This document shows, piece by piece, positions 1 through 7,373 of a DNA stretch of 64,000 nt. Where the stretch lies: NCBI RefSeq assembly GCF_024399315.1, contig NZ_CP075170.1:4278001-4342000 (forward strand), given 5' to 3'. Position 1 is the first letter of the stretch; the number at the start of each line of letters is the position of its first letter. The DNA is from Chryseobacterium sp. MA9 (GTDB taxonomy: Bacteria; Bacteroidota; Bacteroidia; Flavobacteriales; Weeksellaceae). The notes under the pieces are model-generated. The model was given only the letters and a program-made list of their open reading frames with translations, was not told the origin of the DNA and made no database searches. Made by a program: the position numbers and the translations under genes.

Positions 1-1
1 T

Positions 2-313
2 AGAACGGTTCACTTAAATCTTACCAATATTTATATGAACAGCGAAAATAAAGTAGAATTTTTAGAAGCTCTAAGTAATTGGTATGACGTTCAGGGGTAT
101 AGTAAGAATAAAAATGAATGGTATAAAAAATATTCTAAATATTTTGGAAATTCAGAGAATGCGCTTGAATTGTTAAAAGGACACGAAAAATGGGTAAGCA
201 GCAATAGTGTGCATTTTACACCTAATATTTTTATCAACGATATGGAATATCCGCTTCAGTATGAGAGAGCAGATCTGGAGTTTTTTATTCCTGAATTTTT
301 ATCTGAAAATTAA
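2..313 (+). CDS. C-terminal fragment of a probable thioredoxin-like/VKOR-type thiol-disulfide protein (5' end outside window)
   Basis: The reading frame is open from base 2 with no stop upstream, so this is the 3' end of a longer gene; the first ATG at 35 need not be the true start. The visible tail (W near KGHEKW, then HFTPNIFINDMEYP, then a DLEFFI segment) resembles the C-terminal thioredoxin-like end of Bacteroidota proteins that fuse a VKOR or C39-like module to thioredoxin, where a cis-Pro TPxxFxNG motif precedes the last strand. No CxxC is visible in this part. It ends 8 bp before a GLPGLI gene, so the two are likely cotranscribed. The family call is inference from a short tail and could be wrong; that it is a truncated gene is fairly secure. 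Confidence 0.55.
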   Translation, partial: RTVHLNLTNIYMNSENKVEFLEALSNWYDVQGYSKNKNEWYKKYSKYFGNSENALELLKGHEKWVSSNSVHFTPNIFINDMEYPLQYERADLEFFIPEFLSEN

Positions 314-321
314 AATTAATT

Positions 322-1134
322 ATGAAAAATTTACTATTTATACTACTGGGAACATGCATGATGTTTTCCCAGAATAACAGGTTCATCTATGAGGTAAAAT
401 ATAAGAAAGATTCAATTTCAAAGTATATTACCAAAGAAAATCATTATTTGGATATCACAAAAGAGGATATAGCTTACTATAATAGATTGTATTTTATTAA
501 TGATTCATTAGATCTTCATGGTTTTAAAGATTATAGGTTAACTTCGTTTCTCATTAAAAAGAAAAATAATAATTCATATCAAAATTATGAATACATTGGT
601 GATGTGAACTTCTATAAAATTAACGAAAAAGCAGAGCAAAATTGGAAAATTTCAGACAGTATTAAAATATTTGGAGGTTATCAGGTTCAAAAAGCTGTAA
701 CGGAGTTTGGTGGAAGAAGCTGGGTAGCATGGTTTTCCAAAGATATCCCAGTTTCTTACGGACCCTATAAATTTAATGGTTTACCTGGTTTGATCATGGA
801 GCTCTATGACACAAAAAAAGATTATTACTTTAAAGTTATCAAAAGTGAAAAAATTACGGAAGGTTATCAACGTATTTCATTGAAAAACTCTATGTCCAGA
901 GCAGTCCCTATTACTCAGAAAGAACTTGATAAATTAAAATTAGATCTTTATTCCAATCCTTTTAAATATGTTTTAAATGGAACTTTGACGATTCCTGAAG
1001 GAAAAAAGTTACTGCTTGATGACGGTACAATTCTTACAAAAGAAGAGCTGAAACCTGCTGAAGCCAATGAAAGAAAAAAAATAAAAGCCTTTAATAATCC
1101 TATAGAACTGGATAAAGCGGTAAAATATCCTTGA
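322..1134 (+). CDS. GLPGLI family secreted protein
   Basis: 270 aa with a short N-terminal signal sequence (residues 1-17, ending near MMFSQ). The family-defining motif GPYKFNGLPGLI lies at residues 147-158 in the middle of the protein, which is the usual position for this Bacteroidota family. The function of GLPGLI proteins is not established; many are encoded near transport or secretion genes of peptides. It follows the truncated thioredoxin-like gene after 8 bp, and a strong hairpin terminator follows its stop, so it is the last gene of that transcript. The start at 322 places the signal peptide at the extreme N-terminus, as expected. Confidence 0.85.
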   Translation: MKNLLFILLGTCMMFSQNNRFIYEVKYKKDSISKYITKENHYLDITKEDIAYYNRLYFINDSLDLHGFKDYRLTSFLIKKKNNNSYQNYEYIGDVNFYKINEKAEQNWKISDSIKIFGGYQVQKAVTEFGGRSWVAWFSKDIPVSYGPYKFNGLPGLIMELYDTKKDYYFKVIKSEKITEGYQRISLKNSMSRAVPITQKELDKLKLDLYSNPFKYVLNGTLTIPEGKKLLLDDGTILTKEELKPAEANERKKIKAFNNPIELDKAVKYP

Positions 1135-1148
1135 TGAATATGCTAATA

Positions 1149-1181
1149 AAAATCCCTTTCAGAACCTCTGAAAGGGATTTT
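1149..1181 (+). terminator. Rho-independent terminator after GLPGLI gene
   Basis: A 15-bp perfect stem (AAAATCCCTTTCAGA, loop ACC, then its complement) ends in a short T run. It sits 15 bp after the GLPGLI stop and 20 bp before the end of the convergent peptidase gene, so it may serve both strands. Confidence 0.85.
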
Positions 1182-1200
1182 GTTAGATCTAAATTTGATA

Positions 1201-3330
1201 TTATAGATTATTCAAAATAAAATCAGTCATTTTCTGGTATAACTGAGGTCTCGTCTGCCCACCATAAATTCCGTGGTTTTTATCGGGATAAGCCATGAAA
1301 TCAAACTGCTTTTTGTTTTGAATCAAAGCTTCGGAGAATTCCATAGAATTCTGGAAGTGAACATTATCATCAGCTGTTCCGTGAATCAGAAGGAATTTAC
1401 CTTTCAACAGGTTTGCATATTCTGTAGGAGAGTTTTTATCATATCCATCAGGATTTTCCTGAGGAGTTCTCATAAATCTTTCTGTGTATACAGAGTCGTA
1501 ATATCTCCAGTTGGTTACCGGTGCTACAGCAATTCCCATTTTGAAAACATCTGCTCCTTTAGTCATTGCTAAGCTGGTCATATAACCACCGAAACTCCAT
1601 CCGAACATTCCGATTCTGCTTTTATCAACATAAGATTGGTTTCCAAACCACTTGGCTGCAGTGATCTGATCTTCAATCTCATATTTACCTAAATTCATAT
1701 ACGTTACTTTCTTGTATTTTGCTCCTTTGTACCCGGTTCCACGTCCGTCTACACAAGCTACAATATACCCTTTTTGTACAAGGTGATTAAACCACATTGC
1801 ATTTCCGTTGTCCCAGGAGTTGGCAACCTGCTGAGATCCTGGCCCGGAATACTGGAACATAAATAAAGGATACTTTTTATTCGGATCAAAATTTTTAGGC
1901 TTCATGATCCATGCATTCATCTGATCACCAACAGCATTAGGAATGGTGATGAATTCTTTTTCAACAAAATTATCCGTTTTTAATTTCTGTAACTGATCAT
2001 TGTTGTTCTGAAGTTCTTTTACCGCTTTCCCGTTCCCGTCTTTTAAAACATAAGTGTAAGGTTTCGCTGCTGTAGAAGAGGTTTCAATGAAATAATTATA
2101 GTTCTTGCTGAAATTGGCAGAGTTGTTTCCTTCTGCATTGGAAATCAGCTGAGATTTTCCGTTTTCAATATTTACTTTGGAAATAACCTTATTGATACTT
2201 CCTTTCTCTGTTGTCTGAACATAAACTTCTTTCGATTTTGGATTGAAACCATAATAGTCTGTTACCTCCCAGTTTCCTTTTGTGATCTGCTTTTTAAGCT
2301 TACCATCTTTATCATACCAGTAAAGGTGACGGTTTCCATCTCTTTCAGAAGCCCAAAGGAAAGAATCATCTTCAAGGAATTCAAGAGTAGGACTGTCCGT
2401 ATCAATCCATTTGTCATCAGTTTCAGTAAATAATTTCTGAACTGCTCCTGTTTTGGTGTTTACTTTTAAAATATCTGAAGCATTTTGAACTCTCTCAGAA
2501 GTAATTAAAACAATCTCATCTGCTTTTGCAGTCTGAAATACATTCGGGATATAGTAGTTTTTGAAAGAACCTAAGTTCAACTGCATCGTTTTTCCGTTAT
2601 CAAGACGGTATAGCTGTGCGGAAACCACAGAGTTTTTCTCGCCAGCTTTTGGGTATTTATAACGCATTTCAGCTGGATACAAGCTTTTTCCGTAGATAGG
2701 AATATAGATTTCCGGTACCTGTCCTTCGTCAGATTTTACAAATACGATTGCATCAGAATTCTTGGTCCATTCATACTGTCTTGCATGTCCGAATTCCTCT
2801 TCATAAACCCAATCTGCCAAACCATTCAGGATTGAATTCTTTTTACCGTCAGTAGTGATCTGTATGATTTTCCCTGAAGTAAGGTCCTGATAGAATAAAT
2901 TGTTGTCAGAAATAAATGCCACTTTTGTAGCATCAGGTGAAAATGTTGGCTCCTGAACTGTTTTACCTTCATTCAGGCTGATTACTTTTCCGGATTTTAA
3001 ATCTTTTACATCAAATTTTCCTAAGAAAGAATGTCTGTAAATAGGCTGGCTGCCTACCTGTAAAAGGATTTTAGATTCATCATCAGAAAAAATATAGCTT
3101 TCAAACTTTCCGTCCACAAGATTTCCTTCTTTCTGTGAAGTTTTATAAGAATATTTTGCAATTCCTGATGGTTCAATCACAAGATAGTTATCACCGTTTT
3201 TCATGGAAGTAATTCCTGCGATTCCTTTTCCACGGTAATATCCTGAATATATTTTATCTAAAGTAATTTCCTGTGCTGATACATTTTGGAATACAGCAGC
3301 AACAGTAAGAGTTAATAGGAGTTTTTTCAT
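1201..3330 (-). CDS. Prolyl oligopeptidase family S9 (DPP-IV-like) exported peptidase
   Basis: 709 aa when started at the ATG at 3330, which puts a clean signal peptide (MKKLLLTLTVAAVF...SAQ) at the N-terminus. A longer reading from TTG at 3351 is rejected because a TAnnTTTG promoter box covers that position. The N-terminal ~460 residues have the blade-like pattern of a DPP-IV beta-propeller; the C-terminal S9 hydrolase holds the nucleophile in GWSFGGYM (Ser about 579), the acid in HGTADDNVH (Asp about 655) and the histidine in DKNHGI (about 686). Expected role: removal of X-Pro or X-Ala dipeptides from peptides in the periplasm or at the surface. It is monocistronic by its surroundings. Exact substrate preference cannot be read. 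Confidence 0.93.
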   Translation of the reverse strand: MKKLLLTLTVAAVFQNVSAQEITLDKIYSGYYRGKGIAGITSMKNGDNYLVIEPSGIAKYSYKTSQKEGNLVDGKFESYIFSDDESKILLQVGSQPIYRHSFLGKFDVKDLKSGKVISLNEGKTVQEPTFSPDATKVAFISDNNLFYQDLTSGKIIQITTDGKKNSILNGLADWVYEEEFGHARQYEWTKNSDAIVFVKSDEGQVPEIYIPIYGKSLYPAEMRYKYPKAGEKNSVVSAQLYRLDNGKTMQLNLGSFKNYYIPNVFQTAKADEIVLITSERVQNASDILKVNTKTGAVQKLFTETDDKWIDTDSPTLEFLEDDSFLWASERDGNRHLYWYDKDGKLKKQITKGNWEVTDYYGFNPKSKEVYVQTTEKGSINKVISKVNIENGKSQLISNAEGNNSANFSKNYNYFIETSSTAAKPYTYVLKDGNGKAVKELQNNNDQLQKLKTDNFVEKEFITIPNAVGDQMNAWIMKPKNFDPNKKYPLFMFQYSGPGSQQVANSWDNGNAMWFNHLVQKGYIVACVDGRGTGYKGAKYKKVTYMNLGKYEIEDQITAAKWFGNQSYVDKSRIGMFGWSFGGYMTSLAMTKGADVFKMGIAVAPVTNWRYYDSVYTERFMRTPQENPDGYDKNSPTEYANLLKGKFLLIHGTADDNVHFQNSMEFSEALIQNKKQFDFMAYPDKNHGIYGGQTRPQLYQKMTDFILNNL

Positions 3331-3348
3331 TTTCAATTTTAATGATTC

Positions 3349-3356
3349 CAAATTTA
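3349..3356 (-). promoter_or_regulatory. TAnnTTTG promoter box for the S9 peptidase
   Basis: Minus-strand TAAATTTG fits the Bacteroidota -7 consensus TAnnTTTG and ends 18 nt before the ATG at 3330. It supports that start over the upstream TTG. Confidence 0.6.
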
Positions 3357-3384
3357 ATAATTCTTACTTATATAACCATATAAA

Positions 3385-3419
3385 ATACAAAATCAGGACT
3401 TGATATTCTGATTTTGTAT
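3385..3419 (-). terminator. Hairpin terminator after the GG-leader peptide gene
   Basis: 12-bp perfect arms (ATACAAAATCAG and its complement) around an 11-nt loop, 5 bp after the stop codon of the small peptide gene at 3425. The stem is A/T-rich but long. Confidence 0.6.
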
Positions 3420-3424
3420 CTTAA

Positions 3425-3646
3425 TTAAGCTTCATGTATTGTTCCCAGATCTTCTGTTTCTGGTGGATAATATTCTTCAGGAGCGCAGAAAGGGTATGCA
3501 TGGGTGCAGGTAGAACCTGGTCCGCCTCCAATCCACCAGATTCTGAGTTGGCAGGTAACTTCGTCTACACATCTTTTCATTCCTGGTAAAACACCTCCGT
3601 GTACTTCTTTTAATTGTAGTTTTAATATTTTTTTGAAATTTTTCAT
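3425..3646 (-). CDS. Double-glycine leader peptide, bacteriocin/RiPP-like precursor
   Basis: 73 aa from the ATG at 3646 (MKNFKKILKLQLKEVHGG...). The first 18 residues are a typical Flavobacteriia double-glycine leader: basic, with a Leu/Glu pattern before HGG, a cleavage signal for C39-type peptidase exporters. The remaining 55 residues hold four Cys, two Trp, a Gly-rich stretch (IGGGPG) and an acidic, Pro- and Tyr-rich tail. No maturation enzyme lies directly beside it, but the truncated thioredoxin-like gene and GLPGLI gene at the left edge may belong to a transport locus continuing outside the window. An upstream start at 3694 would extend the leader by 16 residues and is unlikely. The mature product and its modification are unknown. 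Confidence 0.7.
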   Translation of the reverse strand: MKNFKKILKLQLKEVHGGVLPGMKRCVDEVTCQLRIWWIGGGPGSTCTHAYPFCAPEEYYPPETEDLGTIHEA

Positions 3647-3772
3647 GGTAAATAGTTTTTTAGTTTTCGAATCCAAAGTAATAAAAATATTCATTGATGA
3701 AATTTCTTAAAAAAGGCAATTTGGCAGAAAAATTGAATATATAATAAGTATAAATCAAATCAAATGATAATT

Positions 3773-4246
3773 ATGGAAACGAATGCATATAACCAGAAAC
3801 TGAACCGTTATGTATTAAACGATCAGATTGTTTATACAGGTTTTTCCAGTTTTAATGACGCAGAAGAGTGCGCTCATAAAAAAGGAGGAACATTGGTGGA
3901 AGTAGTGTTTAGAGATGGGAATGATAATCCTGAAATTACTGATGAAGCGGGTTTGATAGAGAAAAAAATTCATTACCATGTGTATGCAGGTGATGAATAT
4001 AAATTTATCCATTCTTCAGATCCGGGGTTCAGAAAATATGCGGATGAGCTGCAGAAAATTAAAGCAAGCAATGATAAAACCAGTCCGGATGAGCGGTATT
4101 TTGCCAATTTTGAAATTGAAAATATAGAAGACCCAATTATTGTGATCAAAAATGATCATTTTGAATCGGTAACATCGAGAGAGCGTTCAAAGTATTTGAA
4201 ACATGCCTGCGTTTATGAATTAGGGGTATCCCTGCCAAAATCTTAA
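3773..4246 (+). CDS. Hypothetical protein, acidic, cytoplasmic
   Basis: 157 aa from the ATG at 3773 (METNAYNQKLNRY...); an in-frame ATG at 3764 adds only three residues (MII) and cannot be excluded. No signal peptide, no membrane segment. The sequence is rich in Asp, Glu, Lys and Tyr and has a short segment that looks like a beta-hairpin (IHYHVYAGDEYKFIH). I do not recognise the family. It lies 11 bp upstream of the DUF6496-like gene and the two share one terminator, so they are probably one transcript. Confidence 0.7.
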   Translation: METNAYNQKLNRYVLNDQIVYTGFSSFNDAEECAHKKGGTLVEVVFRDGNDNPEITDEAGLIEKKIHYHVYAGDEYKFIHSSDPGFRKYADELQKIKASNDKTSPDERYFANFEIENIEDPIIVIKNDHFESVTSRERSKYLKHACVYELGVSLPKS

Positions 4247-4257
4247 AAAATGTGATT

Positions 4258-4446
4258 ATGAGCAAAACTAAATATTCAGAAAAAGCACAGGACAAAGTAG
4301 GAAAAGTTATGCACGAATTCAAGGAAGGAAAACTGAAATCTTCTTCCGGAAAGAAAGTGACAGACAGAAAGCAAGCCGTAGCCATCGGTATTTCTGAAGC
4401 AAAAGAAAAAGGACTGAAAGTGCCTGCAAAGAAGAAAAGTAAATAA
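4258..4446 (+). CDS. DUF6496-like small basic protein
   Basis: 62 aa from the ATG at 4258; a GTG two codons upstream is a weaker option. Lys-rich throughout, with the pattern KVMHEFKEGKLKSSSGKKV followed by DRKQAVAIGISEAK, which I recall as the hallmark of the DUF6496 family of small proteins seen near stress and plasmid genes. The second part resembles the AIAIALSEA segment of that family. The function is not known; the charge suggests nucleic-acid binding. It follows the unknown gene at 3773 closely and is followed after 9 bp by a strong terminator. Confidence 0.75.
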   Translation: MSKTKYSEKAQDKVGKVMHEFKEGKLKSSSGKKVTDRKQAVAIGISEAKEKGLKVPAKKKSK

Positions 4447-4455
4447 ACCATAAAG

Positions 4456-4484
4456 AAAAGCCCGGAAATTTTCCGGGCTTTTTT
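4456..4484 (+). terminator. Rho-independent terminator
   Basis: AAAGCCCGGAAA, loop of about two bases, then the exact complement and six T. It ends the 3773-4446 unit and lies between convergent genes. Confidence 0.9.
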
Positions 4485-4516
4485 ATGAGATGTAAAATTG
4501 TGAATTCGTATTTTCT

Positions 4517-6181
4517 CTATTTCATTTCATTATAAAGTACTCTATAATATTCATCTGCCATCCTGTCGCTGTTGAAGTGATCTTTTACATCATTCATTGC
4601 ATTATGCTGGATTTTTCTCCATTGGTCAGGATGATCATAATAGGTCGGAAGAATTTCGTTTTCAAGAATTTCATATAATTTGTTTAAATCATAATTGTCC
4701 TGTTCATAGATGCTCATATTCAGGTAATCTGCTTTCGGAACTACGAAAGAGTTTTCTCTATGTTTGGCAAATTCCGGGATCCAGCCATCATCAGTGGATA
4801 AATTTACTGAGCCGTTCATTGCAGCAGTCATACCGGAAGTTCCTGAAGCTTCCCTTGGAACTCTAGGGTTGTTAAGCCATAGATCCGAACCTTGTTTTAA
4901 AGATTTGCTTAAAGAAAGTTCATATCCGGTAAGAACAGCTATACTTTTATGATTTTTACTTTCTTCAACCAAAGTATTGAATGTAGAAATGGCGGAATAG
5001 TCCATTGGATAAGGTTTTCCTGCCCAAATGATCTGCACCGGATATTTCGGATTGTTCAGAAGCCTGTAGAATCTTTCTTTATCGTGTAAAAGAAGTTCCG
5101 CTCTTTTGTAGCCTGCAAATCTTCTTGCCCAGACAATGGTAAAGATGTTAGGGTTAAATAAATTTCCCGTTTGATCTGCAACGATACTGAACAGTTTTTT
5201 CTTTAAATACTTTTTACGGTAGTCAAAAACGGTTGCATCATTTTCGTCTTTGGCATTGTACAAAGGTTTATCAGACCAATATTTAAATTCCTGTGCATTC
5301 GTGATAGACGTAATTTCACAGATGCCGGAATATTTATTCCACATTGCTCTGGAAACCACACCATGAAGCTGAGAAACTCCATTGGCAATTCTGGCCATCC
5401 TTAATGCACAAAGGGAATGGTTGAAACGGTCATCATCGGAACCTTCAATCTTTTTTACTTCTTCCATGCTGTAGCCGGAGAAATAGGACATGTCATAACA
5501 TAGCCTGAAACTATGTTTTTCATTTCCTGCTTCTTCGGGTGTATGCGTGGTGAAAACCAGTTTTTCCTTAACTTTATTGAGGTCTCCATTGTATTTTTTC
5601 AACAGGTAAAAGGCTGCCGGAAGTCCGTGAGCTTCGTTAAGATGGTAAACATCTCTTTCAATATTCAATTCATCCAATAGCTTGGCTCCTCCTTTTCCTA
5701 ATAAAATATATTGAGCAAGCTTGGTAGATTCATTGGCATCATATAATTTGTGACAGATTGTTTTGGAAACGTGGTCATTTTCCGGAACATCTGTGGAAAG
5801 AAAAAACATAGGTGCCGTATTGAAAGTTTCAGGATCAAGGTACCATACTTTTACCCAAACCGGAGCACTGTGGATTTCAATTTGAAATTTTATTCCGGTG
5901 TCTTCCAGAAAGCTGTACATTTTTCTCGTCCATACAGGCTGTAAGGTCTGATCATGATTTCTTGCCTGATCATAATAACCAAATTTCCATAGAATACCGA
6001 TTCCTATAAGGTCCTGCTTAAGATTATAAGCACTTCTCATATGAGATCCTGCGAGAAAGCCAAGTCCTCCCGAATATATTTTAAGTACTTGCTCAAGAGC
6101 AAACTCCATTGAGAAATAGGCTGTTTTTTTGGAATATTGAGGATTGATATTGTAGGGTATTCTGAAATTCCTAAAATCCAT
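4517..6181 (-). CDS. Alpha-glucan phosphorylase homologue (GT35, short form)
   Basis: 554 aa, the length of the short bacterial alpha-glucan phosphorylases. Recognisable segments are AYFSMEFAL and IYSGGLGFLAG near residues 20-45, HLNEAHGLPAA in the middle, WARRFAGYKRAELL, IIWAGKPYPMD and REASGTSGMTAAMNGS. In phosphorylases the last motif carries the lysine (GTxxMK) that binds pyridoxal phosphate; here that residue is Thr452 (codon at 4826-4828). From memory, close Bacteroidota relatives share this Thr, so it is probably a family trait and not a sequencing error. Whether the protein still performs phosphorolysis of glycogen is therefore open. A glycogen synthase-like gene is found 11 kb away. 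It is transcribed alone from its own promoter box. Confidence 0.85.
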   Translation of the reverse strand: MDFRNFRIPYNINPQYSKKTAYFSMEFALEQVLKIYSGGLGFLAGSHMRSAYNLKQDLIGIGILWKFGYYDQARNHDQTLQPVWTRKMYSFLEDTGIKFQIEIHSAPVWVKVWYLDPETFNTAPMFFLSTDVPENDHVSKTICHKLYDANESTKLAQYILLGKGGAKLLDELNIERDVYHLNEAHGLPAAFYLLKKYNGDLNKVKEKLVFTTHTPEEAGNEKHSFRLCYDMSYFSGYSMEEVKKIEGSDDDRFNHSLCALRMARIANGVSQLHGVVSRAMWNKYSGICEITSITNAQEFKYWSDKPLYNAKDENDATVFDYRKKYLKKKLFSIVADQTGNLFNPNIFTIVWARRFAGYKRAELLLHDKERFYRLLNNPKYPVQIIWAGKPYPMDYSAISTFNTLVEESKNHKSIAVLTGYELSLSKSLKQGSDLWLNNPRVPREASGTSGMTAAMNGSVNLSTDDGWIPEFAKHRENSFVVPKADYLNMSIYEQDNYDLNKLYEILENEILPTYYDHPDQWRKIQHNAMNDVKDHFNSDRMADEYYRVLYNEMK

Positions 6182-6207
6182 AAATGTGCGTTTGTGTTAG
6201 AAAAAGA

Positions 6208-6215
6208 CAAAGGTA
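6208..6215 (-). promoter_or_regulatory. TAnnTTTG promoter box for the phosphorylase homologue
   Basis: Minus-strand TACCTTTG, 26 nt before the ATG at 6181. No clear -33 element is seen. Confidence 0.5.
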
Positions 6216-6385
6216 TTAATTATGAAAATAAACTTTACATTAATTAATAGATAAATTAATTTTAAAACTAAGCATTGAATTGTTTTTTTACTTACCTTTA
6301 AGTGTGTAAAATTTTGATTATCAAAAACTTTTAACGATGAAAGCCCATGGCCGCATGTGTTCTTAATTAAATAAAAAAATCACAC

Positions 6386-7183
6386 ATGAAAAAGACGTTT
6401 TCTGAGGAAGATCTGATAAAGAATCTAAGTTTATATTACCTGAACAGGCATTTGAAAAAAAAGCCCATGGAGAAGTATCACCGTACCATAGACGAATCTC
6501 CGCTTCATGACCGTGAAAAATACAGAAAAAAATCCGAGATTCTGCTTCTCAATTCTTTTATGCATCACTTCCCCGAAGTGAAATTTGAAAACCTTACCTG
6601 CGAGAGCCCAGACTTTATCGCAAAGTTAAACGACAAAAAAATCGGAATAGAACTGACTGAAGTAATCAATCATCTGGAAATGAAGAAAGTGGAAAGTACT
6701 TTGAACAAGATGTTCCGTCAGGCAGAAATATTATTAGAACAGGAAGACACTACGAAATATCGTGGTGTTTATTTTTTAGAATTTCACCCGGAAACTAAAT
6801 TTGATAATCTGGAAGTACAGCAGGAAAATATCATTAATATCTATAAAAGCATCAAAAGAAATAAAGCCGTGGGCTGTGTAAAAAGCATAAGAAAATCTTT
6901 TCACCGAAGAAATGTCTTCATCACCCACGAATACAACATGAACCTTTTTGATGAACTCTGCTCGGAAAAGATTCTGGAACTCATTGAAAAGAAAAACGAA
7001 AAATTTCCTTACTACGATACCTCGGTGGATGAATGCTGGCTGGTGATTGTATCCGATATGAATTCTATTGCTTCAAGATATACCTTTATTCAGGATAGAG
7101 AACACTTAACAGAAGTGAAAAGCCCTTTCCATAAAATATTTCACCTGGAAAATCTGTGTGGTAATCTTACAAGCATAAAATAA
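6386..7183 (+). CDS. Hypothetical protein, possible PD-(D/E)xK-like nuclease fold
   Basis: 265 aa, soluble, Lys- and Glu-rich, no signal peptide. The segment CESPDFIAKLNDKKIGIELTEV (about residues 73-94) has the layout of a PD-(D/E)xK core: Asp in a PDF turn, a short hairpin, then Glu two residues before a polar residue; however the final Lys is replaced by Thr (ELT), so activity is uncertain. A helix with spaced Lys/Glu follows. I cannot name a family. The gene stands alone, preceded by about 200 bp of AT-rich DNA and followed by the surface-protein gene. No restriction-modification partner is adjacent. Confidence 0.7.
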   Translation: MKKTFSEEDLIKNLSLYYLNRHLKKKPMEKYHRTIDESPLHDREKYRKKSEILLLNSFMHHFPEVKFENLTCESPDFIAKLNDKKIGIELTEVINHLEMKKVESTLNKMFRQAEILLEQEDTTKYRGVYFLEFHPETKFDNLEVQQENIINIYKSIKRNKAVGCVKSIRKSFHRRNVFITHEYNMNLFDELCSEKILELIEKKNEKFPYYDTSVDECWLVIVSDMNSIASRYTFIQDREHLTEVKSPFHKIFHLENLCGNLTSIK

Positions 7184-7308
7184 AATATTGTGTTTGGCTA
7201 TTCTTTGTTTTATTTTGAAATAATATGAATAATTTTAAATTATTTGGTGTTTTAATTTAAAATAGTTTAAAATTATATAGATTTTATTGTTTGTAATTAA
7301 AATATGGG

Positions 7309-7316
7309 TATATTTG
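7309..7316 (+). promoter_or_regulatory. TAnnTTTG promoter box upstream of the T9SS surface protein
   Basis: TATATTTG with a TTTG 15 bp further upstream (7290-7293), 57 nt before the ATG at 7374. The spacing to the -33-like element is slightly shorter than the usual 17-23. Confidence 0.5.
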
Positions 7317-7373
7317 GTGTACGTTGAATATCAATACGATGTATAACTAATAAACCATAAAAACATGTAATCT

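Noticed and set aside
3331-3351. TTG start for the S9 peptidase
   Set aside because: It would spoil the signal peptide and lies in the TAnnTTTG promoter box.
6341-6470. Repeated AAGCCCATGG at about 6341 and 6461
   Set aside because: Only ten bases, one copy is coding; treated as chance.
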